Shown here one piece after another: positions 25,776-33,577 of a stretch of DNA of 53,839 nt. The notes under the pieces are model-generated. The model was given only the letters and a program-made list of their open reading frames with translations. It made no database searches and had not been told where the DNA came from. Source of the DNA: Bacteroidales bacterium (lineage in GTDB: Bacteria > Bacteroidota > Bacteroidia > Bacteroidales > UBA932); contig JAFZBM010000057.1 in assembly GCA_017561765.1 (NCBI GenBank), forward strand, positions 1-53,839. The letters are read 5' to 3'. A program made the position numbers and the translations under genes. How positions within the stretch are numbered: position 1 is the first letter of the stretch; each line of letters starts with the position of its first letter.

Positions 25776-26656
25776 TTATGGGAAAATAGCGCCATCAGGC
25801 CCTTTACGTAGTCTTGGTCGGTGGCTATGTCTATACTGTCAATCTGGTATCGGTTGTAGAGTTTTTCTTCTTTGCGTCCGAGCTCCCCGAACCAATCGGA
25901 ATAGGCCTTGCGTACTTTTGGGGAGTCGGTGTTTATCCATGCGGAGCGTCCGCTCTCGGCGTCTTTGATATGCACAAGGCCTACGGGCACTATGCTGCGC
26001 TCGCGGGGGTCGTGTACCTTGATGATGGAGAGGTCGTGCCTGCCTGCCGCTACCTTGAGCGCGTCTTCGTAGCGGGGCGAGCCGTTCTCGTCCACATCAA
26101 TCATGTCGCTGAGTATGAACGCTGTACATCTCTTCTTGAGCGCGTTGGCCAGATAGCGCAGGGCGGCTCCGATGTCGGTTCCGTCCGACTGCGGCTCCAG
26201 CTGCAGCATCTCCCTTATTATGTGGAGCAGGTGGCTGCGTCCCTTTCCCGGCGGGATGAATTTTTCTATCCGGTCGCTGAAGAACAGGGCTCCGACCTTG
26301 TCGTTGTTCAGGATCGCGCTGAAACTCAGCACCGCGGCTATCTCGGCGAGCATCTCGCGCTTGGTCTGTGACGCCGTGCCGAACAAGCCGGAACGGCTCA
26401 CGTCCACAAGCAGCACCACCGTCAGCTCGCGTTCCTCTTCGAACACTTTGACGTAGGGCGTGCGCAGGCGTGCAGTCACGTTCCAGTCCATGCTGCGCAC
26501 ATCGTCACCCCATTGATACTCACGCACTTCGCTGAACGCCATTCCCCGTCCCTTGAACGCGGAATGGTATTCTCCGGCGAAGATCTGGTGCGACAGCGCC
26601 TTGGTCTTAATTTCGATCTTGCGGACCTTCTTCAGTAATTCAGTCGCGTTGTCCAT
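25772..26656 (-). CDS. DUF58 (VWA-like) protein of the bat/moxR operon
   Basis: A 294-residue cytoplasmic protein. The DUF58 signature is clear: FAGEYHSAFKGRGMAFSEVR, WGDDVRSMDWNVTAR and a VWA-like core opening with LLVDVSRSG. MoxR ATPases and DUF58 proteins are routinely paired and are thought to act on VWA substrates. I chose the ATG at 26656, which joins moxR through a TAATG overlap. Longer in-frame extensions lie inside moxR and look non-coding. It is followed by the Bat membrane gene with a 4-base overlap. Confidence 0.93.
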   Translation of the reverse strand: MDNATELLKKVRKIEIKTKALSHQIFAGEYHSAFKGRGMAFSEVREYQWGDDVRSMDWNVTARLRTPYVKVFEEERELTVVLLVDVSRSGLFGTASQTKREMLAEIAAVLSFSAILNNDKVGALFFSDRIEKFIPPGKGRSHLLHIIREMLQLEPQSDGTDIGAALRYLANALKKRCTAFILSDMIDVDENGSPRYEDALKVAAGRHDLSIIKVHDPRERSIVPVGLVHIKDAESGRSAWINTDSPKVRKAYSDWFGELGRKEEKLYNRYQIDSIDIATDQDYVKGLMALFSHK

Positions 26657-27648
26657 TACGGTACTATGACTGCATTGATGACCTTTTCGATGATTTGTTC
26701 GGTGGTGACGTTCTCCGCTTCTGCCTCGTAGGTGAGTCCGATACGGTGGCGCAGCACTTCGTAGCACACTGCCCTGACATCTTCGGGAATCACGTAACCC
26801 CGGCGCTTGATGAAGGCATAGGCCTTGGCTGCGAGGCTGAGGGATATGCTGGCACGGGGCGAACCGCCGAACGCGATGAGGCCCTGGAGCTCCTTGAGGC
26901 CGTACTCTGCGGGGGTGCGGGTGGCGTAAACTATGTCAACTATATAGCGTTCGATCTTTTCGTCCATGTAAACCTCGCGCACTATCTTGCGGGCGCGCAC
27001 AATGTCCTCGGGCGATACCACCGCGTTTGGAGCGGGGAACTCGCCGCTGTTGTTCATGCGCACTATGAGTTTCTCTTCTTCCTTGCCGGGATAGTTCACG
27101 ATGCATTTGAGCATGAAACGGTCGACCTGGGCCTCGGGCAGGGGATAGGTGCCTTCCTGCTCCACGGGATTCTGGGTCGCCATCACCAGGAAAGGCTCGG
27201 GCAGGGGATAGGTCTGGTCGCCGAGGGTGACCTGGCGTTCCTGCATGGCCTCGAGCAGGGCCGACTGCACCTTTGCGGGGGCGCGGTTTATTTCGTCGGC
27301 CAGCACGAAATTGGCGAAGACGGGGCCCTTGTGCACCTCGAACTCCTCTTTCTTCTGGGAGTAAATGAGCGTGCCCGTCACGTCGGCGGGCAGGAGGTCG
27401 GGAGTGAACTGGATACGGCTGAACTTGGCATTGATGGCTTTGGACAAAGTGCTGATCGCCAAGGTCTTGGCAAGACCGGGCATGCCTTCGAGAAGAATAT
27501 GTCCGTCGGCCAGGAGGGCTATCATCAGATTTTCTACCAGATGCTTCTGGCCTACGATGACCTTGCCCATTTCGAGAGATAGGATGTCAACGAATTCGCT
27601 TTCTTTCTGGATGCGGTCGTTTAGTTCCTTGATGTTTACATTTTCCAT
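26656..27648 (-). CDS. moxR: MoxR-family AAA+ ATPase
   Basis: A 330-residue cytoplasmic ATPase. Walker A reads EGMPGLAKT, Walker B VLADEINRAPAK, and sensor 1 MATQNPVEQEGTYPLPEAQ with the typical MoxR insert. The C-terminal lid is the AAA_lid_2 type. It is the first gene of the seven-gene Bat operon and should act as a chaperone that activates or inserts the VWA proteins BatA and BatB. No strong -7 box was found on the minus strand in the 130 bases upstream. Confidence 0.95.
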   Translation of the reverse strand: MENVNIKELNDRIQKESEFVDILSLEMGKVIVGQKHLVENLMIALLADGHILLEGMPGLAKTLAISTLSKAINAKFSRIQFTPDLLPADVTGTLIYSQKKEEFEVHKGPVFANFVLADEINRAPAKVQSALLEAMQERQVTLGDQTYPLPEPFLVMATQNPVEQEGTYPLPEAQVDRFMLKCIVNYPGKEEEKLIVRMNNSGEFPAPNAVVSPEDIVRARKIVREVYMDEKIERYIVDIVYATRTPAEYGLKELQGLIAFGGSPRASISLSLAAKAYAFIKRRGYVIPEDVRAVCYEVLRHRIGLTYEAEAENVTTEQIIEKVINAVIVP

Positions 27649-27767
27649 ATTTGTGGTTTATTAACGCATTTTTTGAGGCGCCGCGCTATGGTGGCGCGCG
27701 TATTTATTATGCAAAAAATATGCCCGAAACTGCTTCGCTGACGCTTTTTCTGACGGCGAAAAATACC

Positions 27768-27775
27768 TATATTTG
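27768..27775 (+). promoter_or_regulatory. -7 promoter box ahead of the truA region
   Basis: TATATTTG, a perfect Bacteroidetes -7 element, ends six bases before the ATG of the duplicated truA start at 27782. The predicted transcript start falls almost on that ATG, so the first ORF would be translated from a leaderless or near-leaderless message. A -33 element is not clear. Confidence 0.55.
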
Positions 27776-27781
27776 CAAAGT

Positions 27782-27919
27782 ATGCGATACGGAATAATGA
27801 TGTCATATGACGGTGCTCCATTCTGCGGCTGGCAAGTGCTTCGCACCGAACCTACTATCCCCCTGCACCCCCAGGGGACTGAGGGGCGATCCCCTCAGAC
27901 ACCCCCGGACGGCTGCTAA
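27782..27919 (+). pseudogene. Truncated duplicate of the truA 5' end (45-codon leader ORF)
   Basis: The ORF starts MRYGIMMSYDGAPFCGWQV, identical to the start of TruA except Met6 for Val. It then runs through unrelated hairpin-rich sequence and stops at TAA 27917-27919, 12 bases before the real truA ATG. The two starts are exactly 150 bases apart. It may be a relic of a tandem duplication, or a translated leader coupled to truA. It carries the only promoter seen in the region. Confidence 0.7.
27860..27898. repeat. Two adjacent GC-rich hairpins in the insert between the truA starts
   Basis: Hairpin 1 pairs CCCCTG (27860-27865) with CAGGGG (27872-27877) around a 6-base loop. Hairpin 2 pairs CTGAGGGG (27879-27886) with CCCCTCAG (27891-27898) around CGAT. 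The sequence looks like a palindromic repetitive element and could also fold in the truA leader as an attenuator. No T-run follows, so it is not an intrinsic terminator. Confidence 0.65.
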
Positions 27920-27931
27920 ATACTGAGTGCT

Positions 27932-28873
27932 ATGCGATACGGAATAGTTATGTCATACGACGGTGCTCCATTCTGCGGTTGGCAAGTGCAGCCGTCGTCC
28001 CCTTCAGTGCAGGGGGAGATGGAGAGGGCGCTGGAGACGTTGCTGAAGGCGCCGGTGGGAGTGGTGGGCGCCGGCCGCACCGACACAGGCGTCAGCGCAA
28101 GCCGGTACGTAGCTCATTTCGATTTCGATGCCGGGGTGCCCGGCGCGCTTGCGCTACCGGACGGCTCCATCGACTGTAAGCAGTTGACTTACAAGCTGAA
28201 CGCCATACTCCCGCCATCCATCGCAGTCCATTCCATTGTCCCTGTCGCTCCCGACTTCCACGCCCGCTTCGACGCCACCTGCCGCCAGTATCAGTACTTC
28301 CTCCATCGTGTCAAGGACCCGTTCCTTTCGTCCCGTTCGTATTACTATGGCTATCCCGATGTGGATTTCGAGGCCATGAACCGAGCTGGGCAGATGCTTC
28401 TCGGCACCCATGATTTCAGTTGCTTCGAAAAGAGCGGCGGGGACAACAAAACCTCAATCTGCACCGTGTCCAGGGCTCTTTGGGAGCCGTACGTGCCGGA
28501 TCTGGCCGGTAGCCGTGGTGCCGGTGCCGCAGGCTCTTGTTTCGCCGGAGACCCTGATGCCGGCTCAAGTGCGGCCGAGGGCTCTGCCGGTGCCGTAGCG
28601 GCTGGCTCAAGTGCGGTCGAGGGCTCTGCCGGTGCCGTAGCGGCTGGAGCGCCGTACTGGCGATTTACTATTGAAGCGGACAGATTTTTGCGGAACATGG
28701 TTCGAGCCATCGTGGGCACGCTCCTGGAGGTTGGGCGCGGCCGACGTACAGAGGCCGGTTTCGCCGCCTTGATTCTCAAACCGGATTCCTCGGCCCCCCG
28801 CCAAACCCTTCGCTCCAACGCCGGCGAGTCCGTCCCCGGTCACGCCCTCTTCCTCACCGACATACGTTATTGA
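27932..28873 (+). CDS. truA: tRNA pseudouridine synthase A, with repetitive internal insertion
   Basis: A 313-residue enzyme that makes pseudouridine at positions 38-40 of tRNA anticodon stems. The catalytic Asp51 lies in AGRTDTGV, and the family motifs SYDGAPFCGWQ, FHARFDATCRQYQYF and RFLRNMVRAIVGTLLEVG are intact. Between LWEPYVPD and the C-terminal WRFTIEADRF strand there is an extra ~48-residue low-complexity Gly/Ala/Ser segment (residues ~190-238) absent from typical ~260-residue TruA. It contains a tandem 42-base duplication. The start at 27932 is required for the full N-terminal domain; an upstream duplicate start is truncated. The core looks functional. Confidence 0.95.
   Translation: MRYGIVMSYDGAPFCGWQVQPSSPSVQGEMERALETLLKAPVGVVGAGRTDTGVSASRYVAHFDFDAGVPGALALPDGSIDCKQLTYKLNAILPPSIAVHSIVPVAPDFHARFDATCRQYQYFLHRVKDPFLSSRSYYYGYPDVDFEAMNRAGQMLLGTHDFSCFEKSGGDNKTSICTVSRALWEPYVPDLAGSRGAGAAGSCFAGDPDAGSSAAEGSAGAVAAGSSAVEGSAGAVAAGAPYWRFTIEADRFLRNMVRAIVGTLLEVGRGRRTEAGFAALILKPDSSAPRQTLRSNAGESVPGHALFLTDIRY
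28562..28645 (+). repeat. Tandem 42-base repeat inside truA
   Basis: Two adjacent 42-base units (28562-28603 and 28604-28645) differ at one base and encode GSSA[AV]EGSAGAVAA twice. A partial, diverged unit seems to precede them. The repeat is in frame and lies in the non-family insertion of TruA, so its length could vary without breaking the fold. Confidence 0.92.
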
Positions 28874-28877
28874 TATT

Positions 28878-28988
28878 TGTTCAAGGTCGAATTTCAGTGG
28901 CGGGACCTTGAACATGGAATGTGTGCCAGAGGTATCTGTATGGCCGAATCGGCGTGCAAGGTCCCGGCCCTAAAAATTGACCTTGAAC
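28878..28988. repeat. Pair of inverted palindromic units (REP/BIME-like)
   Basis: Unit A (28878-28914) has 11-base arms TGTTCAAGGTC and GACCTTGAACA. Unit B (28953-28988), read on the minus strand, is the same element with a few changes; it starts TGTTCAAGGTC and shares the CGGGACCTTG core. The two lie head to head, 38 bases apart, filling the gap between the convergent truA and phosphatase genes. This matches the layout of bacterial interspersed mosaic elements. They may fold into a large cruciform or a bidirectional transcript end. Confidence 0.75.
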
Positions 28989-28998
28989 AGAGAAAGTG

Positions 28999-30348
28999 CT
29001 ACCTCTTTACTTTCGGCGGAGCTTCTGTCGAGGCGATGATGCCGCGCGCCAGCGCTATGCGCTTCAGCGCGAAGGCTCGGAGGTCTTCCCAACGGTAGTA
29101 GTACGGCGTGCCGCAGTCCGGAATCGGAAGCGCCATGTCCCTCTCGTTGTACATCATCCTCACCAGCACGTCCCCGGCGTTGTTGCGGTAAAACACAAAC
29201 TGTACGTTCAGCGACATCGGGAAGTCGTATGAGCGGAACACATCCTTGACTTCGGAGGGCTGTCCGGCGGGGATGTTATAGCCGTCGATGTCCAGCAGCA
29301 CAAACAGCGACATCACTATTATATCGTGCCCGAAACGCAGCCGGGCGGCATATTCCCCGCTCTGCAAGTCGCTGTCCGCCTTGTCGATAATGTCCTGCAT
29401 GGTAGTCCATACGAATGCCCACTGGCGTCCCTTCTGCCAGAGCGTATCGGCCCCCTTGGAACAGTAGAAACGGTAGTTGAAACACTCGTACAGCCGGCAG
29501 AGTTCGGGGTAGGGAATGAATTCCAGCAGATTGTCTTCCACCTGCCCGTTGCACTGCAGGCCGGCGGCTACGGCGAAAACGGACTTCTCGATAGACTGAT
29601 GGGTCCCGAATTCATTTATTATTGCCGTGTCCTTGAACAGGGGATCCAACACGAGCCCAGGATTCAGAAGACTGTTGCACATATCCTGAAATCCTTTCTG
29701 CCAGTACGCATATTTGTTGTTGTAGCCCTCGTCGGTGGGCTTTACATCCGGATTGCTGAGGCTGAACGGGTTGAGGTAGCCCATGGTGGAGTTGCTCGCC
29801 TGCTTGCTTATGACCAGGCGTGGATTCTCGCGCAGCAGCTGGTCGGTGAAGGCCCCCATGGTGAGGATACAGCGGGGGACAATGGTGGAAACCGCGTCAA
29901 CCTTTGCCTTGCCCTTGAAAACTCTCGGGTAGTTATGATACATGTTGCGGGCAATCTTGAACTGCTGCTCGAAGCCCAGGTCCGTCAAGTCGCCGCCGCA
30001 ACCGTGAAGTACGGGGTAGGCCAGCCGATAGCGGCGCAGGAATTCCTCTCCGCGTCCGGTCAAAAGCCCCCTGGATGAGGCTTCCGTGAACAGGTTCATG
30101 ACCGTCTCGAAGTCGGAATCCGATGAATGGTTGCGGGCTCCGTGCCTACCGTAGTGGCTGATATACACCGGTTTATATCCTCTGGGCGCCTTTGCGCAGG
30201 TGGGTATCCCTTCGTGGTTGTACATATAGAATACGGTCCCGGCACGGTCGGGGTCCTGGCGGATTTCTTCAAACGCGTCTCTTGCCTGGCCGCTGGCCAT
30301 TGCGCTGACGCACAAGAGAGCTAAAATAATCAACGAAACCTTTCTCAT
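28999..30348 (-). CDS. Secreted histidine acid phosphatase of MINPP/phytase type (copy 2)
   Basis: A 449-residue protein with a Sec signal peptide (MRKVSLIILALLCVSAMA). The phosphohistidine motif is R68-H69-G70 in YISHYGRHGAR, and the distal donor motif is H341-D342 in RFGHD. It shares motifs and overall layout with the phosphatase at 1279-2514, including the prelude KAPRGYKPVYISH, but the rest has diverged. I chose the ATG at 30348, not the upstream in-frame one, so that the signal peptide starts with a basic residue. Predicted role: release of phosphate from inositol phosphates or other esters outside the cytoplasm. It is divergent from the S9 peptidase gene. Confidence 0.85.
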   Translation of the reverse strand: MRKVSLIILALLCVSAMASGQARDAFEEIRQDPDRAGTVFYMYNHEGIPTCAKAPRGYKPVYISHYGRHGARNHSSDSDFETVMNLFTEASSRGLLTGRGEEFLRRYRLAYPVLHGCGGDLTDLGFEQQFKIARNMYHNYPRVFKGKAKVDAVSTIVPRCILTMGAFTDQLLRENPRLVISKQASNSTMGYLNPFSLSNPDVKPTDEGYNNKYAYWQKGFQDMCNSLLNPGLVLDPLFKDTAIINEFGTHQSIEKSVFAVAAGLQCNGQVEDNLLEFIPYPELCRLYECFNYRFYCSKGADTLWQKGRQWAFVWTTMQDIIDKADSDLQSGEYAARLRFGHDIIVMSLFVLLDIDGYNIPAGQPSEVKDVFRSYDFPMSLNVQFVFYRNNAGDVLVRMMYNERDMALPIPDCGTPYYYRWEDLRAFALKRIALARGIIASTEAPPKVKR

Positions 30349-30357
30349 AATCGTTTG

Positions 30358-30365
30358 CGAAAATA
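30358..30365 (-). promoter_or_regulatory. Possible -7 box for the second phosphatase gene
   Basis: On the minus strand this reads TATTTTCG, one mismatch from TAnnTTTG, and lies nine bases before the ATG. It would give an almost leaderless message. It shares the 47-base divergent intergenic region with the peptidase promoter. Weak call. Confidence 0.3.
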
Positions 30366-30380
30366 GCAATATTTTTTGAT

Positions 30381-30388
30381 TATATTTG
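30381..30388 (+). promoter_or_regulatory. -7 promoter box of the S9 peptidase operon
   Basis: A perfect TATATTTG ends seven bases before the peptidase ATG at 30396. A TTTG at 30354-30357 lies 23 bases upstream, slightly beyond the usual spacing. The predicted leader is only a few bases long. Confidence 0.55.
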
Positions 30389-30395
30389 TGTCTGT

Positions 30396-32321
30396 ATGAA
30401 GCATCATTTTTTCATTGCGGCCCTGTCGGCCGTCATGGCCTTGTGCCTGCCGCTTCAGGCACAAAACGCCTCGTCCCGAACAGTCATTAAGAGTATTACC
30501 GTTGGCGCTGAAAACGGCAAAGTGCTTAGTTGTAGCGACATAACACGCCGTGTAACTTCACCGTCGCAGAAATTTTACACATGGACGGATGACTCCCAGC
30601 TGACCGAAGAGCGTCCCCGTTTCAAACCCTGGACGCCCAAGCTGCCGGAGTCTTCCAATCCCGAGGTCAGCTACGGCAAGGTGCCATCCCGCAACGAGTT
30701 CGGCATCAACAGCGGCTGGTATCCCTCGCCGGACCGGAGCAAGCTTGCTGTTTACCGCGTTGACGAAATGGCAGTGAGTTCGTTCCCGCTGCTGGACATC
30801 AATTCCCGTACCGGCAGTCTGAAGTCCATTAAGTATCCGATGAACGGGATGCCTTCCGAGCATGTGTCCCTTTGCGTGTGCGACACTTTGGGCAATGTGC
30901 TCAACACGCTTGATATCAATGAGTTCGATGATGAGCGATATATCGCTGGCGTGAGTTGGACCCCCGATTCCGGCAGCCTGCTTGTGCAGGTGCTTGACCG
31001 CGCCCAGCATAATCTCAAACTCCAGCTCTATGACGCATCCGACGGCAGCTTGAAGGCGACGCTGCTGGAGGAGCATAACGATGCGTGGGTGGAGCCCCGC
31101 GACGGCGTATGGTTTGTCAAGGGTACGGAGTTCTTCATCTACCGTACCGACAACCGTGACGGCTTCCGGCAGCTGTATCTCTGTGACCTGCAGGGCGGTA
31201 TAAGGCGCCTGACGGGTTGCGACGCTGATGTTGCTTATGTTGATAATGACGGTGAGTGGATCTATTACACTTCCGCAGAAGTTTCGCCCGTCGAGAACCA
31301 TCTTTTCCGCGTTCGTCTGACCAAACTTAAGGCTGGCCGTAAACCGCAGAAACTTAACAAGATACGCATTGGCAAGCCGCAGCGGCTCACTTCCGGCAGC
31401 GGCAGTCACCGGGTGATGATGAGTCCCGACCTGACACATTTCGTCGACCGCTGGAGCGCGGTGGACATGCCCGGCCGTACAGAGTTGCGCCGTTCGGACG
31501 GTACCCTGGAGCGGGTGCTGCACGAGGCGTCCGACCCTATGTCCTCTTTTTCCGGGGTGACCGTGGAGATGGGAACCGTGCCGTCAGCGGAGCCGGGGAC
31601 GCTCAATTATTATCGGCTTGTCAAGCCCGCCGGATTCGACCCTTCACGCAAGTATCCATTGATCGTATATGTGTACGGAGGCCCTCACAGCCAGATGGTT
31701 ACGGACAGCTGGCTGGCTTCTTTCCGTCCATGGGAGTTGCTGATGGCCCAAAAGGGTTACGTGATGTATATTCAGGACAACCGGGGCACGGACAACCGGG
31801 GCTCTGCATTCGAAAAGGCCATAAACCGCAGTTGCGGGCAGGCCGAGAGTGCTGACCAGATAAAGGGGCTGGAGCAGTTGCTGGCCGAAGGATGGGTTGA
31901 TGAAAGCCGGATCGGTGTGTGCGGATGGAGCTACGGCGGGTTCATGACAATTACTCTGCTGACGATGCGCCCCGACCTCTTCAAGGTTGCTGCCGCCGGC
32001 GGTCCCGTGATTGACTGGAAGTGGTATGAGGTGATGTACGGCGAGCGCTATATGGATACGCCGGAGACTAATCCCGATGGCTTCGCCCTTGCTTCGCTGG
32101 TCGACAAGGCGGCGTCGGTCAAAGGGCGCCTGCTTATCTGCCAGGGTATGGAGGACGGTACGGTATTGCCCATTAATTCAATGAGTTTCATTCAGTCGTG
32201 CGTGGAGCACAATGTGCTTGCCGACTATTATCCTTATCCCCGCAGCGAGCACAATGTGCTTGGGCCCTGGCGCGAGCATCTCTATTTGAAGTGGACGGAT
32301 TATTTTGATTCCTGGCTCTGA
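30396..32321 (+). CDS. S9-family serine peptidase (prolyl oligopeptidase/DPP IV-like)
   Basis: A 641-residue exported peptidase with a signal peptide (ending near PLQAQ). The N-terminal half is a beta-propeller of the DPP IV type. The C-terminal alpha/beta-hydrolase domain carries a complete triad: Ser512 in GWSYGGF, Asp587 in GMEDGT and His619 in SEHN. Enzymes of this family cleave dipeptides or oligopeptides, often after Pro or Ala. In Bacteroidales they act in the periplasm on imported peptides. It is somewhat shorter than classic ~720-residue DPP IV, so its exact specificity is uncertain. folC follows with a 1-base overlap (TGATG). Confidence 0.92.
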   Translation: MKHHFFIAALSAVMALCLPLQAQNASSRTVIKSITVGAENGKVLSCSDITRRVTSPSQKFYTWTDDSQLTEERPRFKPWTPKLPESSNPEVSYGKVPSRNEFGINSGWYPSPDRSKLAVYRVDEMAVSSFPLLDINSRTGSLKSIKYPMNGMPSEHVSLCVCDTLGNVLNTLDINEFDDERYIAGVSWTPDSGSLLVQVLDRAQHNLKLQLYDASDGSLKATLLEEHNDAWVEPRDGVWFVKGTEFFIYRTDNRDGFRQLYLCDLQGGIRRLTGCDADVAYVDNDGEWIYYTSAEVSPVENHLFRVRLTKLKAGRKPQKLNKIRIGKPQRLTSGSGSHRVMMSPDLTHFVDRWSAVDMPGRTELRRSDGTLERVLHEASDPMSSFSGVTVEMGTVPSAEPGTLNYYRLVKPAGFDPSRKYPLIVYVYGGPHSQMVTDSWLASFRPWELLMAQKGYVMYIQDNRGTDNRGSAFEKAINRSCGQAESADQIKGLEQLLAEGWVDESRIGVCGWSYGGFMTITLLTMRPDLFKVAAAGGPVIDWKWYEVMYGERYMDTPETNPDGFALASLVDKAASVKGRLLICQGMEDGTVLPINSMSFIQSCVEHNVLADYYPYPRSEHNVLGPWREHLYLKWTDYFDSWL

Positions 32322-33577
32322 TGGATTATCGTAGCGTGGTTGAGAGGCTCTTCGAGCGACACCGGAGCGTGCAGACGGCGGGCTTCAGTTCCGAGGCGTA
32401 TAAGCCGGGGCTGGAGCAGATGTTCGATTATGCCGCGGCGCTGGGGAACCCTCAACGGAATTTTCGCAGCATTCATGTTGCCGGGACAAACGGAAAGGGG
32501 TCGGTTTGTTCCATGCTGGCCACCGCCCTTGCTGCAAGTGGCTTCCGTACAGGACTTTACACTTCGCCGCACATCCTTGATTTCCGCGAACGGATCAAAA
32601 TCATCCTCCCACCGGGAGAGGCGGTTATGATTACGGAGGAGGCGGTGTGTGACTTTATGGAGCATTATGACCGTGACGGCCTGTCGTTCTTCGAAGTCAC
32701 TACGGGCATGGCTTTCAAATGGTTTGCCGACAGCGGCGTGGATATCGCCGTCATAGAAACAGGACTCGGGGGCCGTCTGGACAGTACCAACATCATTACT
32801 CCCGAAATAAGCGTCATCACTTCGATTGGCCTGGACCATTGCGCTCTGCTTGGCAATACCAGGGCCGAAATCGCCGCCGAAAAGGCCGGGATTTTCAAGC
32901 CGGGAGTGCCTGCCCTGGTGTGGGGCCGGGATCCGGAGACGCAGCCGGTGTTTGAACGCGCCGCCGCCACGGTTGGCTGTCCCCTGTATTATGCCGAGGA
33001 CTTCCAAATTCCCGACGGCATCGGCCCGTTGGATCTTCAGGGTCCTTGTCAGGAAGTGAATCTCCGCACCGTCTGTGCCGCGCTTGCCGTCATCGGGTTG
33101 CCCGCCACGGCGCCGGAGGCGATAGCACAGGCGGGGGCGATTACGGGCTTCCGCGGACGCTGGGAGGTTCTCCGCCGTAATCCGCTGGTTATCTGTGACA
33201 TCGGACACAACCCCCAGGCCCTCGCCGCCAGTTTCTCCCGCCTCGAAGCCCTACGTATCCATAACATGCCCCCTGCCGCACGGAGGCCGTTGATAGTGGT
33301 GTACGGCGCGATGGCCGACAAGGACGTGGACGGAATAGTGACATTGATGCCTGAAGACGCCGAGTACATACTGGTAAGGCCTGACACGCCGAGGGCTATG
33401 GGCACCGGCGAGTTGGCACTGAAATTGAAGGCTTACAACATCTCGGTGCAGCCAACTGTAGCTGACGGCGTCCGGGCGACGCTCGAAAGGGCGGAACAAC
33501 TGCATGATGCGATAATTTACATAGGCGGAAGTACTTACGTGGTGTCTGAAGCCATTTCATATTTAGAGAGCGTATGA
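32321..33577 (+). CDS. folC: Folylpolyglutamate synthase / dihydrofolate synthase
   Basis: A 418-residue cytoplasmic Mur-ligase-fold enzyme that adds glutamate to dihydropteroate and to folates. It has the P-loop VAGTNGKGSV, the family motif LYTSPHILDFRERI, IETGLGGRLDSTN and the C-terminal domain with ICDIGHNPQALA. Length is standard. It sits between the peptidase (1-base overlap) and the alpha-2-macroglobulin-like gene (4-base overlap). No functional link to either is obvious, so co-transcription may be only positional. Confidence 0.95.
   Translation: MDYRSVVERLFERHRSVQTAGFSSEAYKPGLEQMFDYAAALGNPQRNFRSIHVAGTNGKGSVCSMLATALAASGFRTGLYTSPHILDFRERIKIILPPGEAVMITEEAVCDFMEHYDRDGLSFFEVTTGMAFKWFADSGVDIAVIETGLGGRLDSTNIITPEISVITSIGLDHCALLGNTRAEIAAEKAGIFKPGVPALVWGRDPETQPVFERAAATVGCPLYYAEDFQIPDGIGPLDLQGPCQEVNLRTVCAALAVIGLPATAPEAIAQAGAITGFRGRWEVLRRNPLVICDIGHNPQALAASFSRLEALRIHNMPPAARRPLIVVYGAMADKDVDGIVTLMPEDAEYILVRPDTPRAMGTGELALKLKAYNISVQPTVADGVRATLERAEQLHDAIIYIGGSTYVVSEAISYLESV

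Larger units (their letters stand above)
27781..27989 (+). repeat. 59-base direct repeat spanning the truA start, two copies
   Basis: Copy 1 is 27781-27839 and copy 2 is 27931-27989. They differ at four positions: two in codon 6 (ATG versus GTT) and two synonymous third-base changes (TAT/TAC and GGC/GGT). The 91 bases between the copies are unrelated to truA. Silent third-position differences suggest that both copies, or their ancestor, were once under coding selection. Confidence 0.9.

Noticed and set aside
25772..26767. Longer N-terminus for the DUF58 protein
   Set aside because: The extra 37 codons lie inside moxR, read as basic low-quality sequence and have no family support. The TAATG junction at 26656 gives the usual start.
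27661..27720. GC-rich inverted repeat and a stretched -7 box (TATTTTTTG on the minus strand) as the moxR promoter
   Set aside because: The box has one base too many between TA and TTTG and no -33 partner; the inverted repeat is short and could be chance in GC-rich DNA.
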